Assembly: GCF_021869535.1 (NCBI RefSeq)
Contig: NW_026262659.1
Location: 4,030,001-4,094,000 of the forward strand
Source: Mytilus californianus
Taxonomy: Eukaryota; Mollusca; Bivalvia; Mytilida; Mytilidae
Length of the DNA stretch: 64,000 bases
Direction: 5' to 3'
A program made the translations under genes and the position numbers. A model generated the notes under the pieces. The model had not been told where the DNA came from and did no database searches. It was given only the letters and a program-made list of their open reading frames with translations. This document shows positions 49,638 to 61,300 of this stretch, in pieces; the first letter of the stretch is position 1; every line of letters begins with the position of its first letter.

Positions 49638-50227
49638 TAAGGTTCATCATAACAAATGGACAAAAATGGCCGTATTTACACCCCATAAACTACTCTGAGT
49701 ACAGACTTACCTGTCCAGTTGGAAAAGTTTAAAGGCCTGGCATCCACTAGATATATAAAAGGTAAATGCATTTTGTGTTTCAGAAAGATATAATCTTTTT
49801 TGGATTTTGATGGGCATTTTTTTTTTCCTTTCTGCAGAAGGTATTAAAATAAACAAACACCTGAATTGCTTTGATACTGTCCACTGAGTTAAACCCTTTA
49901 ACTTACCTATAGTTGTGTAGATATCTATTGTCTGTCTATTGTCTATGTCAATCAAGGACAATCAATACTTTTTACCTGAGAGGGAGCATCTCAAAGTTGT
50001 ATCCCAGCTTAGTTTATTTTTACACATTCCGCAGGAATGAAAAAAAAATGCCAATCAAAATCCAAAAAGAATTTTATCTTTCTGAAACTCAAAATGCATT
50101 TAACTTTTATATATCTAGTGGATGCCAGGCATTAAAACTTTTCCAACTGCACAGGTAAGTCTGTACTCAGAGTAGTTTTTGAGGTGGAAATACGGCCATT
50201 TTTTTCCATTTCTTATGATGAACCTTA
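49638..50227. repeat. Imperfect palindrome with two exon-like arms
   Basis: The left arm (49638 to about 49860) and the right arm (about 50010-50227) are inverted copies around a spacer of about 150 bp. Each arm has an open segment flanked by splice-like sites: minus 49831-49711 (ttctgcag, cag/gtaagt) and plus 50035-50154 (ttccgcag, cag/gtaagt). They encode related peptides sharing YLSETQNAF, FYISSGCQA and KLFQL. Most differences between arms change amino acids, so there is no clear sign of coding constraint. It was probably derived from one exon or element duplicated head to head. Confidence 0.75.
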
Positions 50228-50685
50228 ATCTTCTCCCCTGTATTTTTATCACAAATCGCTATGACCCGGTGCTATTGTATGGAACGCACATTTAAATAAT
50301 TATTATTTCAAAGTTTGAAACTCTTTACCGATGATAAACATATTTCATTTACTAAAACATATTGAATAACAAAGACAAAGGTCAAATCTTAGCAGGTTGG
50401 CAATTCAGTGTTTTTGATAGCAACCTCATGAACTACAGGCAGAAAAAATAAAACTCCAAAACAATATTCACATTATTTTCAGTTCAATGTGACATAATAT
50501 GTAGTTTTTCAGTGTCTGGTTTGGGTGTGGTCTTCCTTTTTTTACTTTAAATCTTTAAGCCATTTTTCTATAATTCATTATTTTGCCCATTATTATATAT
50601 TCTTTACAATTAAGCACCTCATTATTTTCTATTCTTTATTGTTTACCATATATTCTATATTCTATACAACATCATTGTCTAATTA

Positions 50686-50814
50686 AGAAATAATTCAAGG
50701 GGCTAGCATTTATATTGATTTTACCACAAGTTGGCCCCTTATGCGAAATATTTTACCACGATCTAAAGCAAGGGGGGAAATCAGTATAAATTCAAGCCCC
50801 CGTGAATTATTTCT
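50686..50814. mobile_element. Short MITE with inverted ends
   Basis: agaaataattcaaggggct at the left pairs with agcccccgtgaattatttct at the right. Flanks share tctaat. It is about 129 bp and non-coding. Confidence 0.55.
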
Positions 50815-52759
50815 ACTCTAATCAGACTAATACGGCATTTTTTTTTTTTTATTGAAGCGCTCTAGGTGAAGGCAAGTATTTGCTGTTCCCATAATTAAAC
50901 ACAATAATAATATTGACGTAAACGACAAAGAAAACTGAATTGGTGACATGCTTAACTATTTACAATAACATACTTAGTCAGGTTTGAACGAAGTTAAATG
51001 ATTATCTTTATTTTTTTTAAAGAACATTGACTTTCAACAATTTTTTATCATCGTTTGTTTATGTTTCAGTGTTTTGATAACTTTTAGTTTCACGTTCGTG
51101 CATTTCCCGTAGAGTGCTTATATTTTTACGTCATCGTCCAATGACGTCATTTACACTGATTGGTCTCGGGTAACCTATTCATAAAAATCCTACGACGTGG
51201 GAGTATGATGGGAACATCCCAAACAAATCATGACGTTGCAGATCAGCTGACATACACTATATTTATATTTTACCACGGGTATGTACAATCTCCGTACAGC
51301 GCTCGTTTCCGTTCCGTATACTCAGTTCACTACCCTACAAATTCAGTGTAGTGATACAAAGTAGGAACGAAGCGGATGTCAGCTCTGTGCCGGAGATTGG
51401 GGTATGTACTCAAAGCGTTTGAAGAGTGTCCTATTATATGGAGATATAAAGTTTCTAACAATTGTTTTGAAAACTGTTTTCCAAGTGGAAAAGAGCAAGA
51501 GGAAAAAAGAATCACCTATAGATTTATTTGAGAGAACAGCTGATAAGTTTTGTCATAAACCGATGATAATCCATTAAGAAAGGTCCTACAGTTTTACAGA
51601 AGTGGACAAAAAGGCATATAAAGTGGCAAACGTAGCTCTAAGTCTTGGTTTGAAGCCAGGTGATACCGTGGCCATAATGATATACAATGAACCCGCTTTT
51701 GTTTGGACGTGGTTTGATAAGCTCATTTAAAGTCTATGATAATAGGATTGTCTTTGGAGTGGCAAAGAAATTGCATTTCTCCAGTATAATTAATTTACGT
51801 TGTTTGAAGCCTTTTCTCATTGTTTCGATGTTTGTTTTATAAGATAAATATTTCTAATTAATATATGATGATAATATGTATGCATCATTAATTAATAAAT
51901 TTCAATCAAATACTATCTTATTCCTTAATGAACCTCGTGCACAGTTATTAAGAGAGGAAAAGGTAAAGATCAAAAACGAACCTAACTTCGCGTTATCATA
52001 CATGTATGTTGTTCAAATTTTAGCAGACAGTCTGGAAATAGTTTTGATACCTAACAGGATTAAAAAGAAGTTGTAAAGTAAGATGCATATTTTGGAAAAA
52101 AATGAAACAAAACTAAATTTCATACTTAAATTGTAAGTTACCTAGGCAACAAAACAGGACGAAATAGTACTCTTTGTAAAAGTATTTTATTATTCTTGTT
52201 TTTGTATCAGCATCTTAGTACAGGATGGAACGCAAACAGTATGGACACCCAAATCAAAGCTTTATTTATGGCTGGAATATATAGATACCTATGAGAAAAG
52301 TCTTGCTATTTAGCTGTGCATGATTGTTTTGCAAAAGAGATACGGAACAAGAAACTGCATAAAATCACCATTTTTCATTATTCTTGTGAAAGTTTTGACG
52401 TTAAACATTGTAAATCTTATTAAATTCATTTACATCTAATGATTTAATGCATTTCGTTTTTTTAGACAATGGGCCACAATGCTTGTTCACCTTTGCAAAA
52501 CGGTTTAAAGCTTAGTTATCGTATTTTTCAAATGATTTTATTTTATGTAAAATAATATGTTGCATTACTTATTTACAGGTTTTGAGAAAATTGGAGTAGA
52601 AGTTGCTTTTCTTAATTTTAACCAAAGAAAAAAGTCACTTCTTCACAGTATAGTTTCGAGCGAAGCCAAAGCAGTTTTCTTTAACTCAGGTAAGGTTCTG
52701 CCTGCATCAAGGGGGTATTTCTGATAGAGGAAGAGACACACACAAAGTAAGTATAAAAG

Positions 52760-53085
52760 TAAGAAGATGTGGTATGACTGCCAATGAAACAACTCTCCAC
52801 AAAGAGACCAAATGACACAGACATTTATAAATATAGGTCACCGTACGGCGTCAACAATGAGTAAAACCGCAGTCAGCTATAAAAGGCCCCGAAATGACAA
52901 ATGTAAAACTATTCAAAGGAGAAAGCTAATGGCCTGATTAATGTAAAAAATAATGAACGAAAAACAAATATGATATACAGCAACAAACGACAACCACTGA
53001 CATACAGGCTCCTGACTTGGGACAGGCACATATATAATATGCCGGGGTTAAACTAGCTTGTTGACGCCAAACCCTCCTTGTACAC
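52760..53085 (+). repeat. R1 repeat copy
   Basis: Near full-length: agaagatgtggtatgactgc ... caccgtacggcgtcaacaat ... gactccTGACTTGGGACAGG-type block ... ccggggttaaact. It lies in the intron between FATP exons 2 and 3. Confidence 0.8.
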
Positions 53086-53234
53086 ATATACAAGCAGTTA
53101 GTGTAATCTATTGAATACTAAGAAATGAATCGCAGTATCATTTTGTACTTTTTACACGTTTCTTTTATTCTTTAATCATACAGAATGTGTTGCAATACCT
53201 TTACTTGAATTATACGAAGAATAATTGTGCGCTG

Positions 53235-53500
53235 TTTTGGACCATCTCGGTGGTCCCGTTGTAGCCTCGAGTGACAGACGTCGTATGTTCGATTCCTGGC
53301 CGGGTCAAATCAAAGACTTGAACATTGGTTTTTTTGCTCCTCCACCAACATGAGGCTTGTGGGAATTAGACAAAAGACTGATCCTCCCGGAATCAGCATA
53401 ATTTGTTCGGGGATGGAGACATATCTTCCTTCGGGTGTTACATTGTGAACTTGAACGTTAAAATTCTAGATTAGCGTGTCGGTCTACATGTAATACAAAA
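53235..53500 (+). repeat. tRNA-derived SINE
   Basis: The tRNA-like head has a weak A box (gtagcctcgagtga) and a good B box (gttcgattcc), followed by a body (gacttgaacattggtttttt, acatgaggcttgtgggaatt, cttcgggtgttacattgtga). It lies in the intron just before FATP exon 3. Confidence 0.6.
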
Positions 53501-53575
53501 CAGATTTCATTTTCAAATCACATTAACATGTCCTCGTCCTGACTTTGCATTTAATTTGCCACTGGAAGTAATAAA

Positions 53576-54374
53576 GCCATCAATCATCTTCTAGATATTC
53601 GCATCATTGAAGGGTTCTCATTTTGCATCATGTACAATTTGCAACCAAACGTTTTACTATTTTTAGGTTCCGAACTGTATGCAGCTATAGAAGATATCGA
53701 TGAGGAATTAGAAAAACATTGACTTGTACACTTTTGATTCAACAGATGTCGAAATGCCTTCGATATTTAGACGGTTAAACTTTGAAATGAAGGCAGCACC
53801 AGAAGATCGAATCTCACGTGATAGGAGGCCAAACGTCAACGTGATGTCTACTAATTGTTTAATTTTCACATCGGGTACAACAGGTAGGGTATGTTTTTGT
53901 AAGGTCTATATGGTGGTTATATTTAGGCCTTCAGCAACATAAAAAAATTATTGTCTTTTACAATGCGAATTATTTCAAAATGAAAACAACTTGCATTATT
54001 TTGGTGATCAATATTTATATATATGTACATATAAATTTATATTTGACGCGTCACTTATTACAGTACGAGCTGAAGATACAAAACAATAAAAAAAACAGAA
54101 AAACTTCACAAAATAAACCAGAAAAATAAACCTTGGAAGCTGGATAAAAAAAATCGGAAAAAAAACTTAGGAGGTGAAAAAGAGATAACCGACAATCTTT
54201 AAAAAATTGAAAAATTAAGCAAAAAGAAACAATAATTGTCAATTGGATTACTCCTGGAACCGATTCGATAGTAAATCCAATAAATTGTAAGGAAAGAACG
54301 AGATATCGATTATGTAGTAAATGTTTTTCCTCACACATGGTTTAACTCTAAAAAGTTGAAAATGTTAATATACT
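53576..54374 (+). repeat. Inverted duplication, right arm (contains FATP exon 3)
   Basis: Reverse complement of 42131-42960. It includes exon 53667-53883 and ends with gttgaaaatgttaatatact. The exon has the same length in both arms (217 bp). Confidence 0.9.
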
Positions 54375-57000
54375 TTATCATCAACCTAATATTACGCAAT
54401 AGATTCTTACTTTAATGATAACAACCTAAATGTACATAATGGGAAAGTATTTCGCTTTGTACGACATATATTTCGCAATGTTTAGACACTAAGTACAGAT
54501 CTGAGAGTACTCATATACTAGTGTGATATCCCACGTCAACACTTTTATTGACATTGAGATAATGAGCTTGAACCCCTTTTTTATCAGAATCATCATAACA
54601 CCTATTGTCGATTCAAATATTCGAACAGTAAACAATGCCGCTTTAATGATTTGTATTCTTGTGGTTTGTTTTAAACATTGTTATTACAGTTCTGAACAGC
54701 AAAAACTTTAATTCTTCTTTTATAACCCCATGTTGTTTAAACTGTATTTTATGTCTTTTTTTTAATGATATTATTTTCGAAATGAAAAGTGAATCTAATC
54801 TGTTATAATTTTATTACTTGATCTTTATTTAAACAGAAATTATGTTCTCTTTCCAAAAAATCTGGGTCTGATGAAAACTATAAAATCAACAGTGCTAAAA
54901 AAAAGAGGTGAGCAACAAAGATGATAAGACCAGAAAGCGGGTACCAGTAATTGAAAACTATAAGTAGAAAAAAAACCAGACTAAATGAATTAATGCCGAA
55001 AGAAAAAAGACGAAAAGAAAATCAAGTGCTCGAAACACTACCAAGAAACTAAAGATTGAGAAAAAGATCCTGCTACATCCGAAGATGAATACAGATGCTT
55101 TGGGCGAATAAATAATTCCTGTTCTACTTGTGACACCCGTCCATCGTGTTACTTCTGCTAAAATCCTTTATGGATCAACATCCGGCGAAAAGGGGTAGAT
55201 CGTCACACTATAGCAGGTTAGTAAAATGTCTTGTCTATCCCCAAAGACATCTTTAATTGCTCAAGTTACCAGATTTACCAACCTTCGGTACAACTAAATT
55301 CTCTTACCCAAATGCGTGATCGATTATGAAAGTTTGAAATGCAAATCAGTACAGTATTTAGACAGAGGATAGACAAATAAGATACCACAGACACATCACA
55401 CCCATATAAATATATATAAGTTTCTCATAGTATTTTGTTTGTCAATTTGTTGATCTACTGGTGTTTAGTGGACCTAACTATTCCGTCATAATGACAAAGA
55501 ACCCAGATGTCTAGCCAACGCATCCACATTACACAACAGAGCATAAATACTCGAGTTTGTATCCTATGTGATAAATGACAAGTTGATATTCTATAAACAA
55601 TGCATAATTAGCACACCATTGGGATGTAAGCTAGCTTTATTAAACTAACCCTAACACTATAAAGACATATGAATTCGTGTAGATATAAATAATAGTAAAC
55701 ATTGTATTTAAACGAGAGCGAAATAACGAGGGGATAGTCAAATATCACTGCCTAAAGACATAAAGAAAAATTAAATTCTGCAAACCTCCATAAAGAAAAA
55801 AGAAAAAAATTAGTAAAAAACAGAAAATTGTAATTTCCATCAAAAATGCCTGTATCAACTTAGGATCATAACAGTTGTTTTCAAGTTGTTCTGTTGGTTC
55901 ATATAGTCCAGTCATTAAGTTTGACTAAAATTGTAAACTGATTGTTCAAGACAGAATTTTACAAACCAAACGTATAACATTATACTAGTCGACATTCAAC
56001 ATTTATAACTCCAAATGCTTATATCTAATGACGAACTGAATTCAAGGTCTCAATATTTGTTTAGATTGTATTATAGAAGAAGATTAAAAATCTTTGTCCG
56101 TTTTATAGAATGTGTAAAAATCAATTACGTTTGTAATAATATACCCCTATGAGATTATACAGTATTTTTATTTGCAGCTAGCCTTATGAATATTTTATTC
56201 TTCTGATATGAATAAATAATCGAAGAATTATGCAGTTTTCACGCTATATTACTGTATGTTTATATGCAGCGTGTATGTAATACGCATACTCTATTTTTCA
56301 GAATACTTGTATGGTAGCATACCTTATTTTTTACATTTTCATATGTGAAGATTAACAATATATAAATAAAACAGCCTGATTTACTTTAAAAAAATTCTGA
56401 TGAATTTACACGGCGGCGTCATTTTTCTTTATCAACCGTCAAACGTGTGTACGTATAACAGGGACGAGTTTACCACTGTTTCGGAGTCTGATATTCTACA
56501 GAAAAGTAAGCACAAAAAAGTCAAAAAGATGCAAGCTTTCGACTTATTCCTAATATAAATATGATTAAAAGAAAGTATCATATCTACGTCAAGCTGACAG
56601 CCACCTAACGACTTTGAAATCAAGCGGCAGTTATGGCATTAAAAATTTATGAGAGCCCGTGGATTATTTGTGATTTCAACATGAAAAGGCCACATTCTAT
56701 TATGGGACTTTTACCAAGTGATATGCGTTTTGTTGTCTTAATGCTCATGAATGTTGGAAGTTGATTCCCTCACTTTTGGTATCCTCCGGCAAACAGACTT
56801 CATTAGATGACATGTTTTTTATAAAATGATACTTTTTAATCTGAATTTTGTTCTACTAAATGTATTGTCAACTTCGATCTTTGACCTTTTTATAAATATT
56901 TTGATATTAGAAATGTGCATTGTAATCTGCGTACAAAAATGTCGACGAAAAGACAACTTTTTCTGCTGTTCATTTAATCATTGATATTAATTTTTAAATT
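54375..57000. other. Gene-poor stretch, nothing recognised
   Basis: AT-rich, no open frame with recognisable residues on either strand. The next FATP exons expected after 53883 were looked for and not found. Bases 54880-55200 read as a lysine-rich, cysteine-containing coding relic with many stops, but I cannot name it. Confidence 0.4.
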
Positions 57001-57004
57001 TTAC

Positions 57005-57128
57005 ATGTCGGGGCCTTTTAAAGCCGACTAAACGATATGGGTTTTTCTTATTGTTGAAGGCCGAACAATCACTTAATTTGAACTTTGGTGTATAGTTGTC
57101 TCATTGGCAATCATACCACATTTCCTTA
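57005..57128 (-). repeat. R1 repeat copy (5' part)
   Basis: The reverse complement reads ggaaatgtggtatgattgcc, aatgagacaactatac and ttaaaaggccccgacatg. Confidence 0.7.
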
Positions 57129-57349
57129 TAATGCACCAGTTAGATAGAGTGAAAATCATATTTAATAACAGAAAAACAACTAAAGATGATGAAATCATGT
57201 AGATTTAACTAAAGATTACAAATTTTCATTTTTACTTTTCGTTTTGGGTTCATCCAACAAATTTACGCCTTATTTCTGGTACATGCATTTGTATTGTTCC
57301 TCAGCACGATTCAAACTAAAGCTGTTGAAATATCAGCAAATGTAAAATA

Positions 57350-58060
57350 ACAAAAAATTTCGAACTCCAAGGAAAATTCAAAACGGAAAGTCCTTAATCA
57401 AATGGCAAAATAAAAAGCTCAAACACATCAAACGAATGGACAACAACTGTCATATTCCTGACTTGGTACAAGCATTTTCTTATGTAGAAAATGGTGGATC
57501 AAACCTGACTTTATAGCCAGCTTAACCTATCACTTGTATGACAGTCGCATAAAATCCCATTATTATTGACAACGATGTGTGAACTAATCAAAAACATATA
57601 TAATAAGTAAAAATGTCAAAATTAGGGGTACAGTAGTCAACATTGTATTCTAATCGTAATCACTATAAAAAAACAAACAAATATGTCAACAAAGAAACAC
57701 AAAAAGGCTTACAGACACAGCACTCCAGCCAAAACGAAAGACGAATACAAAAATTCAGAGCCACGTCAAATGGACATTACCAAAAATTGACTAAACAGTA
57801 AAAGTGATTTTCACAAAGACAAAGAAAACAATACTATAAAACTTTATTTAGATGATAAACAACGTCAGTACCTAGAATCTACACTTCAAGACCACCATGT
57901 ATGATTCATGAGGTTGACACAGAATATTTACCAACAAGGTCTTTGTATCTTCCGATGAACATTTTTAGAAAAAGGACGAGACATTCTTTGACATACCCCT
58001 GGTTCATCAAATTTCTGTTCAGACACTGGTGACTTTTAACAAAGTCTGTAACTAGCACCT
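57350..58060 (-). pseudogene. RT C-terminal remnant plus 3' tail
   Basis: 58060-57850 on the minus strand encodes the end of the same RT as at 5679-6446 (a CLNRNLMNQGYVKECLVLFL-type block). The tail (plus-strand reading ggaaaattcaaaacggaaag, aatggcaaaataaaaagctc) lies at 57350-57640. It is a third 5'-truncated copy. Confidence 0.7.
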
Positions 58061-58317
58061 AAGACTATACTTGTTCAGTTTTACTATATTAAATATAGCT
58101 CTCATTGAAGATGGATGGTGACTTCATTCATGGGTTTCATTTAAGGGTATATACAGTACATTGTTATTCATCGTTATCAAGCTAGATAAGATAGATACGA
58201 CTTTAATGAAGAGAATACAATTATTGTTTTGTATGATGATATATTTGTTATGATGGCGAATAAGTATTTTTAAACCAAGAGCATTGTAATTAATTATATT
58301 AATATTTTTTTAAGAAA

Positions 58318-61300
58318 ATGAAATGGAGAATGATTTTAGCCATATTGTGTCATTTGCAATATTTAGCCTACTCACATTATAATGGAGTTTCGACCTCTGT
58401 CTGTGAAAGTATGCTTCCAAATCACTCAGGTTCCCCACAAGAGACGGAAAAACCTTACAAGCTTTCTTTAAATACAACAACTTATACCAACGGTTCAGTC
58501 ATTTCAGGTGAGAGTTTATATCTTAAATAACGGAACCAAGTTGAAAAATTTCAATACTGTTTTCATGTCATTTTGTATGTTTAGCTTAAACAACTAAGGC
58601 GACTTGAATACTCGTATGTTTTAATGTATAGAACAGCATAAACAATCCTTCTATTTTGAAAAATATGAAATGACAAATATGCATACTCGATAACTTTACC
58701 AGGAGTGATGGTATTTTAAAATCCTTTGAGTTCAGTCAAACAATGATGATACTTCACAGTCGTTTGAAAAAGTGATATAGGTGTAATACCACCAAATCAT
58801 AGTACGTCACATCCGGTTGCATACGAAAAAGGATCGAAAATAAATATTTCCTTGAATTTGACAGTTGCAGGTAATTAATCCTAAATTTCATTGTAGTAAA
58901 AAATTGCTGGGTCATAAACATATATCTTGGGTATTTCAAAGCCATTTTTTTTTTATTTGGGGTTTCTGTAGATTAGTTTGGAAACTTGAGGTTACATGGT
59001 TACTAAAACTTATACTGAGATAAAAAAAAGAGGTAAACATTTGAATGGTTAACTTTGATGGTTATTTTCTTATATGCAATAAAATGTTATGTGAAATTTT
59101 GCCTATAGATCAGGACAAGATTAAACTTTACTCATGCCAAGTATTTCTTTACAAAGATAAATTCTGCACAATTTTTTGAAAAGTGCAAATTTAACAAAGA
59201 CTAATAGGGGAAAATCAATGGTGGTATTACACCTAATATGGGAAGCTGTACATTTACCTCTGACCTTTTGTGTACTCTCAATTGTTAAAATTTCTTGCTA
59301 TTTAAGTGAAATATTACAAAAAATGAAATATTCTGAGTGGATTGTGTCTCAAAAACACATGTTATGAGAAAATTTCCTTGAAATAGGACTCTATCATGAA
59401 TATTAGTAGACAGAGCAAGCCATACTCAGTGTTTTGGGGAGCTTTTTTCTCCTTATTTCTTATATTCTGCTATAATTGAATTTTTTTTCCTAATTAATAC
59501 TTTGATAAATATATAGTTATAAGTAAATGAAATTATTTTTAAAGCAGTAACAACAAATTATTCACTAAAAGAAAAGCTTTTTATGTCTCTCTCTCTGGAA
59601 CGCGGTGTAAATTTAAGTTTTACGTAAGGACTTATTGAATCCTCCTTAGAGACAGTGAACTTTTATATGGACAGTTCATTCAGCTTGAATATTTCAATTA
59701 CTCATTTATTATAACATTTCTATCATAAATGAGTGAAAGTTACCCCAAAATGTTTATTTACTGCCCTAAAAATTTTAAATTTTGAGGAAATGAGCGGTAT
59801 AAATGGACCAAAAGAGACCTTATAATGAAGACAAAGAGATCCATTAGTAGTATTTATCATCCTAAATTTATCTTTTGTATCATATTCAACTGTTTGTAGG
59901 CAGATGAGATAAATATTTGATCATTTATTGGTCCATTCTATATTCTATCATGATGCGGCTTGATTTGGATTTTTCGAAGAAATTTTGCTCGAATCGCTGC
60001 AGATGTCGTCTTACATTATACTAGATTTTTCTCAAACTATTGAACTGATAATGACAAAACTTGACAGTAATGCTTGAAATAACCAGTATTACAAAGGAAC
60101 AAAGTCACATTCAGTTTATTCAACAAAAAAGTCTTCTTTAGGTGAAATACCACCAAATCATAGTACGTCACATCCGGTTGCATACGAAAAAGGGTCGAAA
60201 AAAATATTCCCTTGAATTTGACAGTTGTAGGTAAATAATCCTACATTTAATTGCAGTAAAAAATTTCTGGGTCATAAAAATATATCTTGGGTATTTCTAA
60301 GCAACATTATTTTTGTATTTGGGGTTTCTATAGAATAGTTTGGAAACTTGAGATTACATGGTTACTAAAGCTTATACACAGGTAAAAAAGAGGTGAAAAT
60401 TTGAATGGTTAACTTCCAGTGATGGTTATTTTCTTATATGCAATGAAATGTTATGTGAAATATTGTCTATATTTCTGGACAAGATAAAACTTTACTCATG
60501 CCAAGTATTTCTTTATTTGAAACAAAGATAAATTCTGCACATTTTTTTGAAAATTGCAAATTTAACAAAGACTCATAGGGGAAAATCAATAGTGGTATTA
60601 CACCTATAGGAAACTGTTCTTTTTTTCTATAAAACAACTACTCGAAACAAGTATGAGCTTGATTCTTTTATTTCTCTTATTTATTTAATAAAAACTATCT
60701 AAGCACCTATATTCAGTTGAATATTGAGCCTTAGGGGTAAATGAACTTATCCCAAAAAAGGTGCAATACCCCTTAAGTCTATTGACACTGTAGTATAAGC
60801 TATATATACCATACATTTATGAAAATATACTTGTCATGTTTTTCAATAAAGGAAACTTCAATATAGAGCTGTGCAAGAGGGAAAAAAAATAAGTTATTTA
60901 CACAAAACAATAGAAACATTTCACACCGTAAAAGTACATATACAACTACTAAAAACCCAAGAGGCCATTGAAAGTCTTAATACGAACAGGGATAGACAAC
61001 AGCATTGTCAAATTGAGTTATTCGGAACAAGATGATTCATATTTTTCTTTAATTGCATAGCACCAGAAACTTTGTAAGGTCCTGCAGATTTTTTAAGTGA
61101 GTTCCTCTCTAAGAAGAATGATTGTTTCACTCCAAAATACGCTTCCATTTCATTGTGATAGAAATGTTATTTGAGGCTCAGAACAATAAATTATATAAGC
61201 AAGAATATTTAACCATGACAATACCACGTTTAAGGGATATATGATACAAATAAGATTATGTATTATTGCAGTCACTCTAAGTAGCCAGGACAATACCACG

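Larger units (their letters stand above)
51404..53883 (+). pseudogene. SLC27/FATP-like pseudogene, exons 1-3 on plus strand
   Basis: Exon 1 (51404-51716) starts with ATG and encodes a basic N-terminal region (YGDIKFLTIVLKTVFQV), then PIDLFERTADKFCHKPMIIH, an in-frame TAA at 51575-51577, then SFTEVDKKAYKVANVAL and IMIYNEPAFVWTWF, all collinear with FATP N-termini. Its donor reads AT instead of GT at 51717-51718. Exon 2 (52579-52689) encodes EKIGVEVAFLNFNQRKKSLL. Exon 3 (53667-53883) encodes SELYAAIEDIDEELEKH, a TGA, and after a frame change FDSTDVEMPSIFRRLNFEM to SGTTG. It lacks exon 4 and later exons downstream. This is the 5' half of a broken fatty-acyl-CoA synthetase gene. Confidence 0.88.

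Noticed and set aside
53235..53330. Possible functional tRNA gene
   Set aside because: The B box is good but the A box and cloverleaf pairing are poor, and a SINE body follows, so it is a tRNA-derived repeat.
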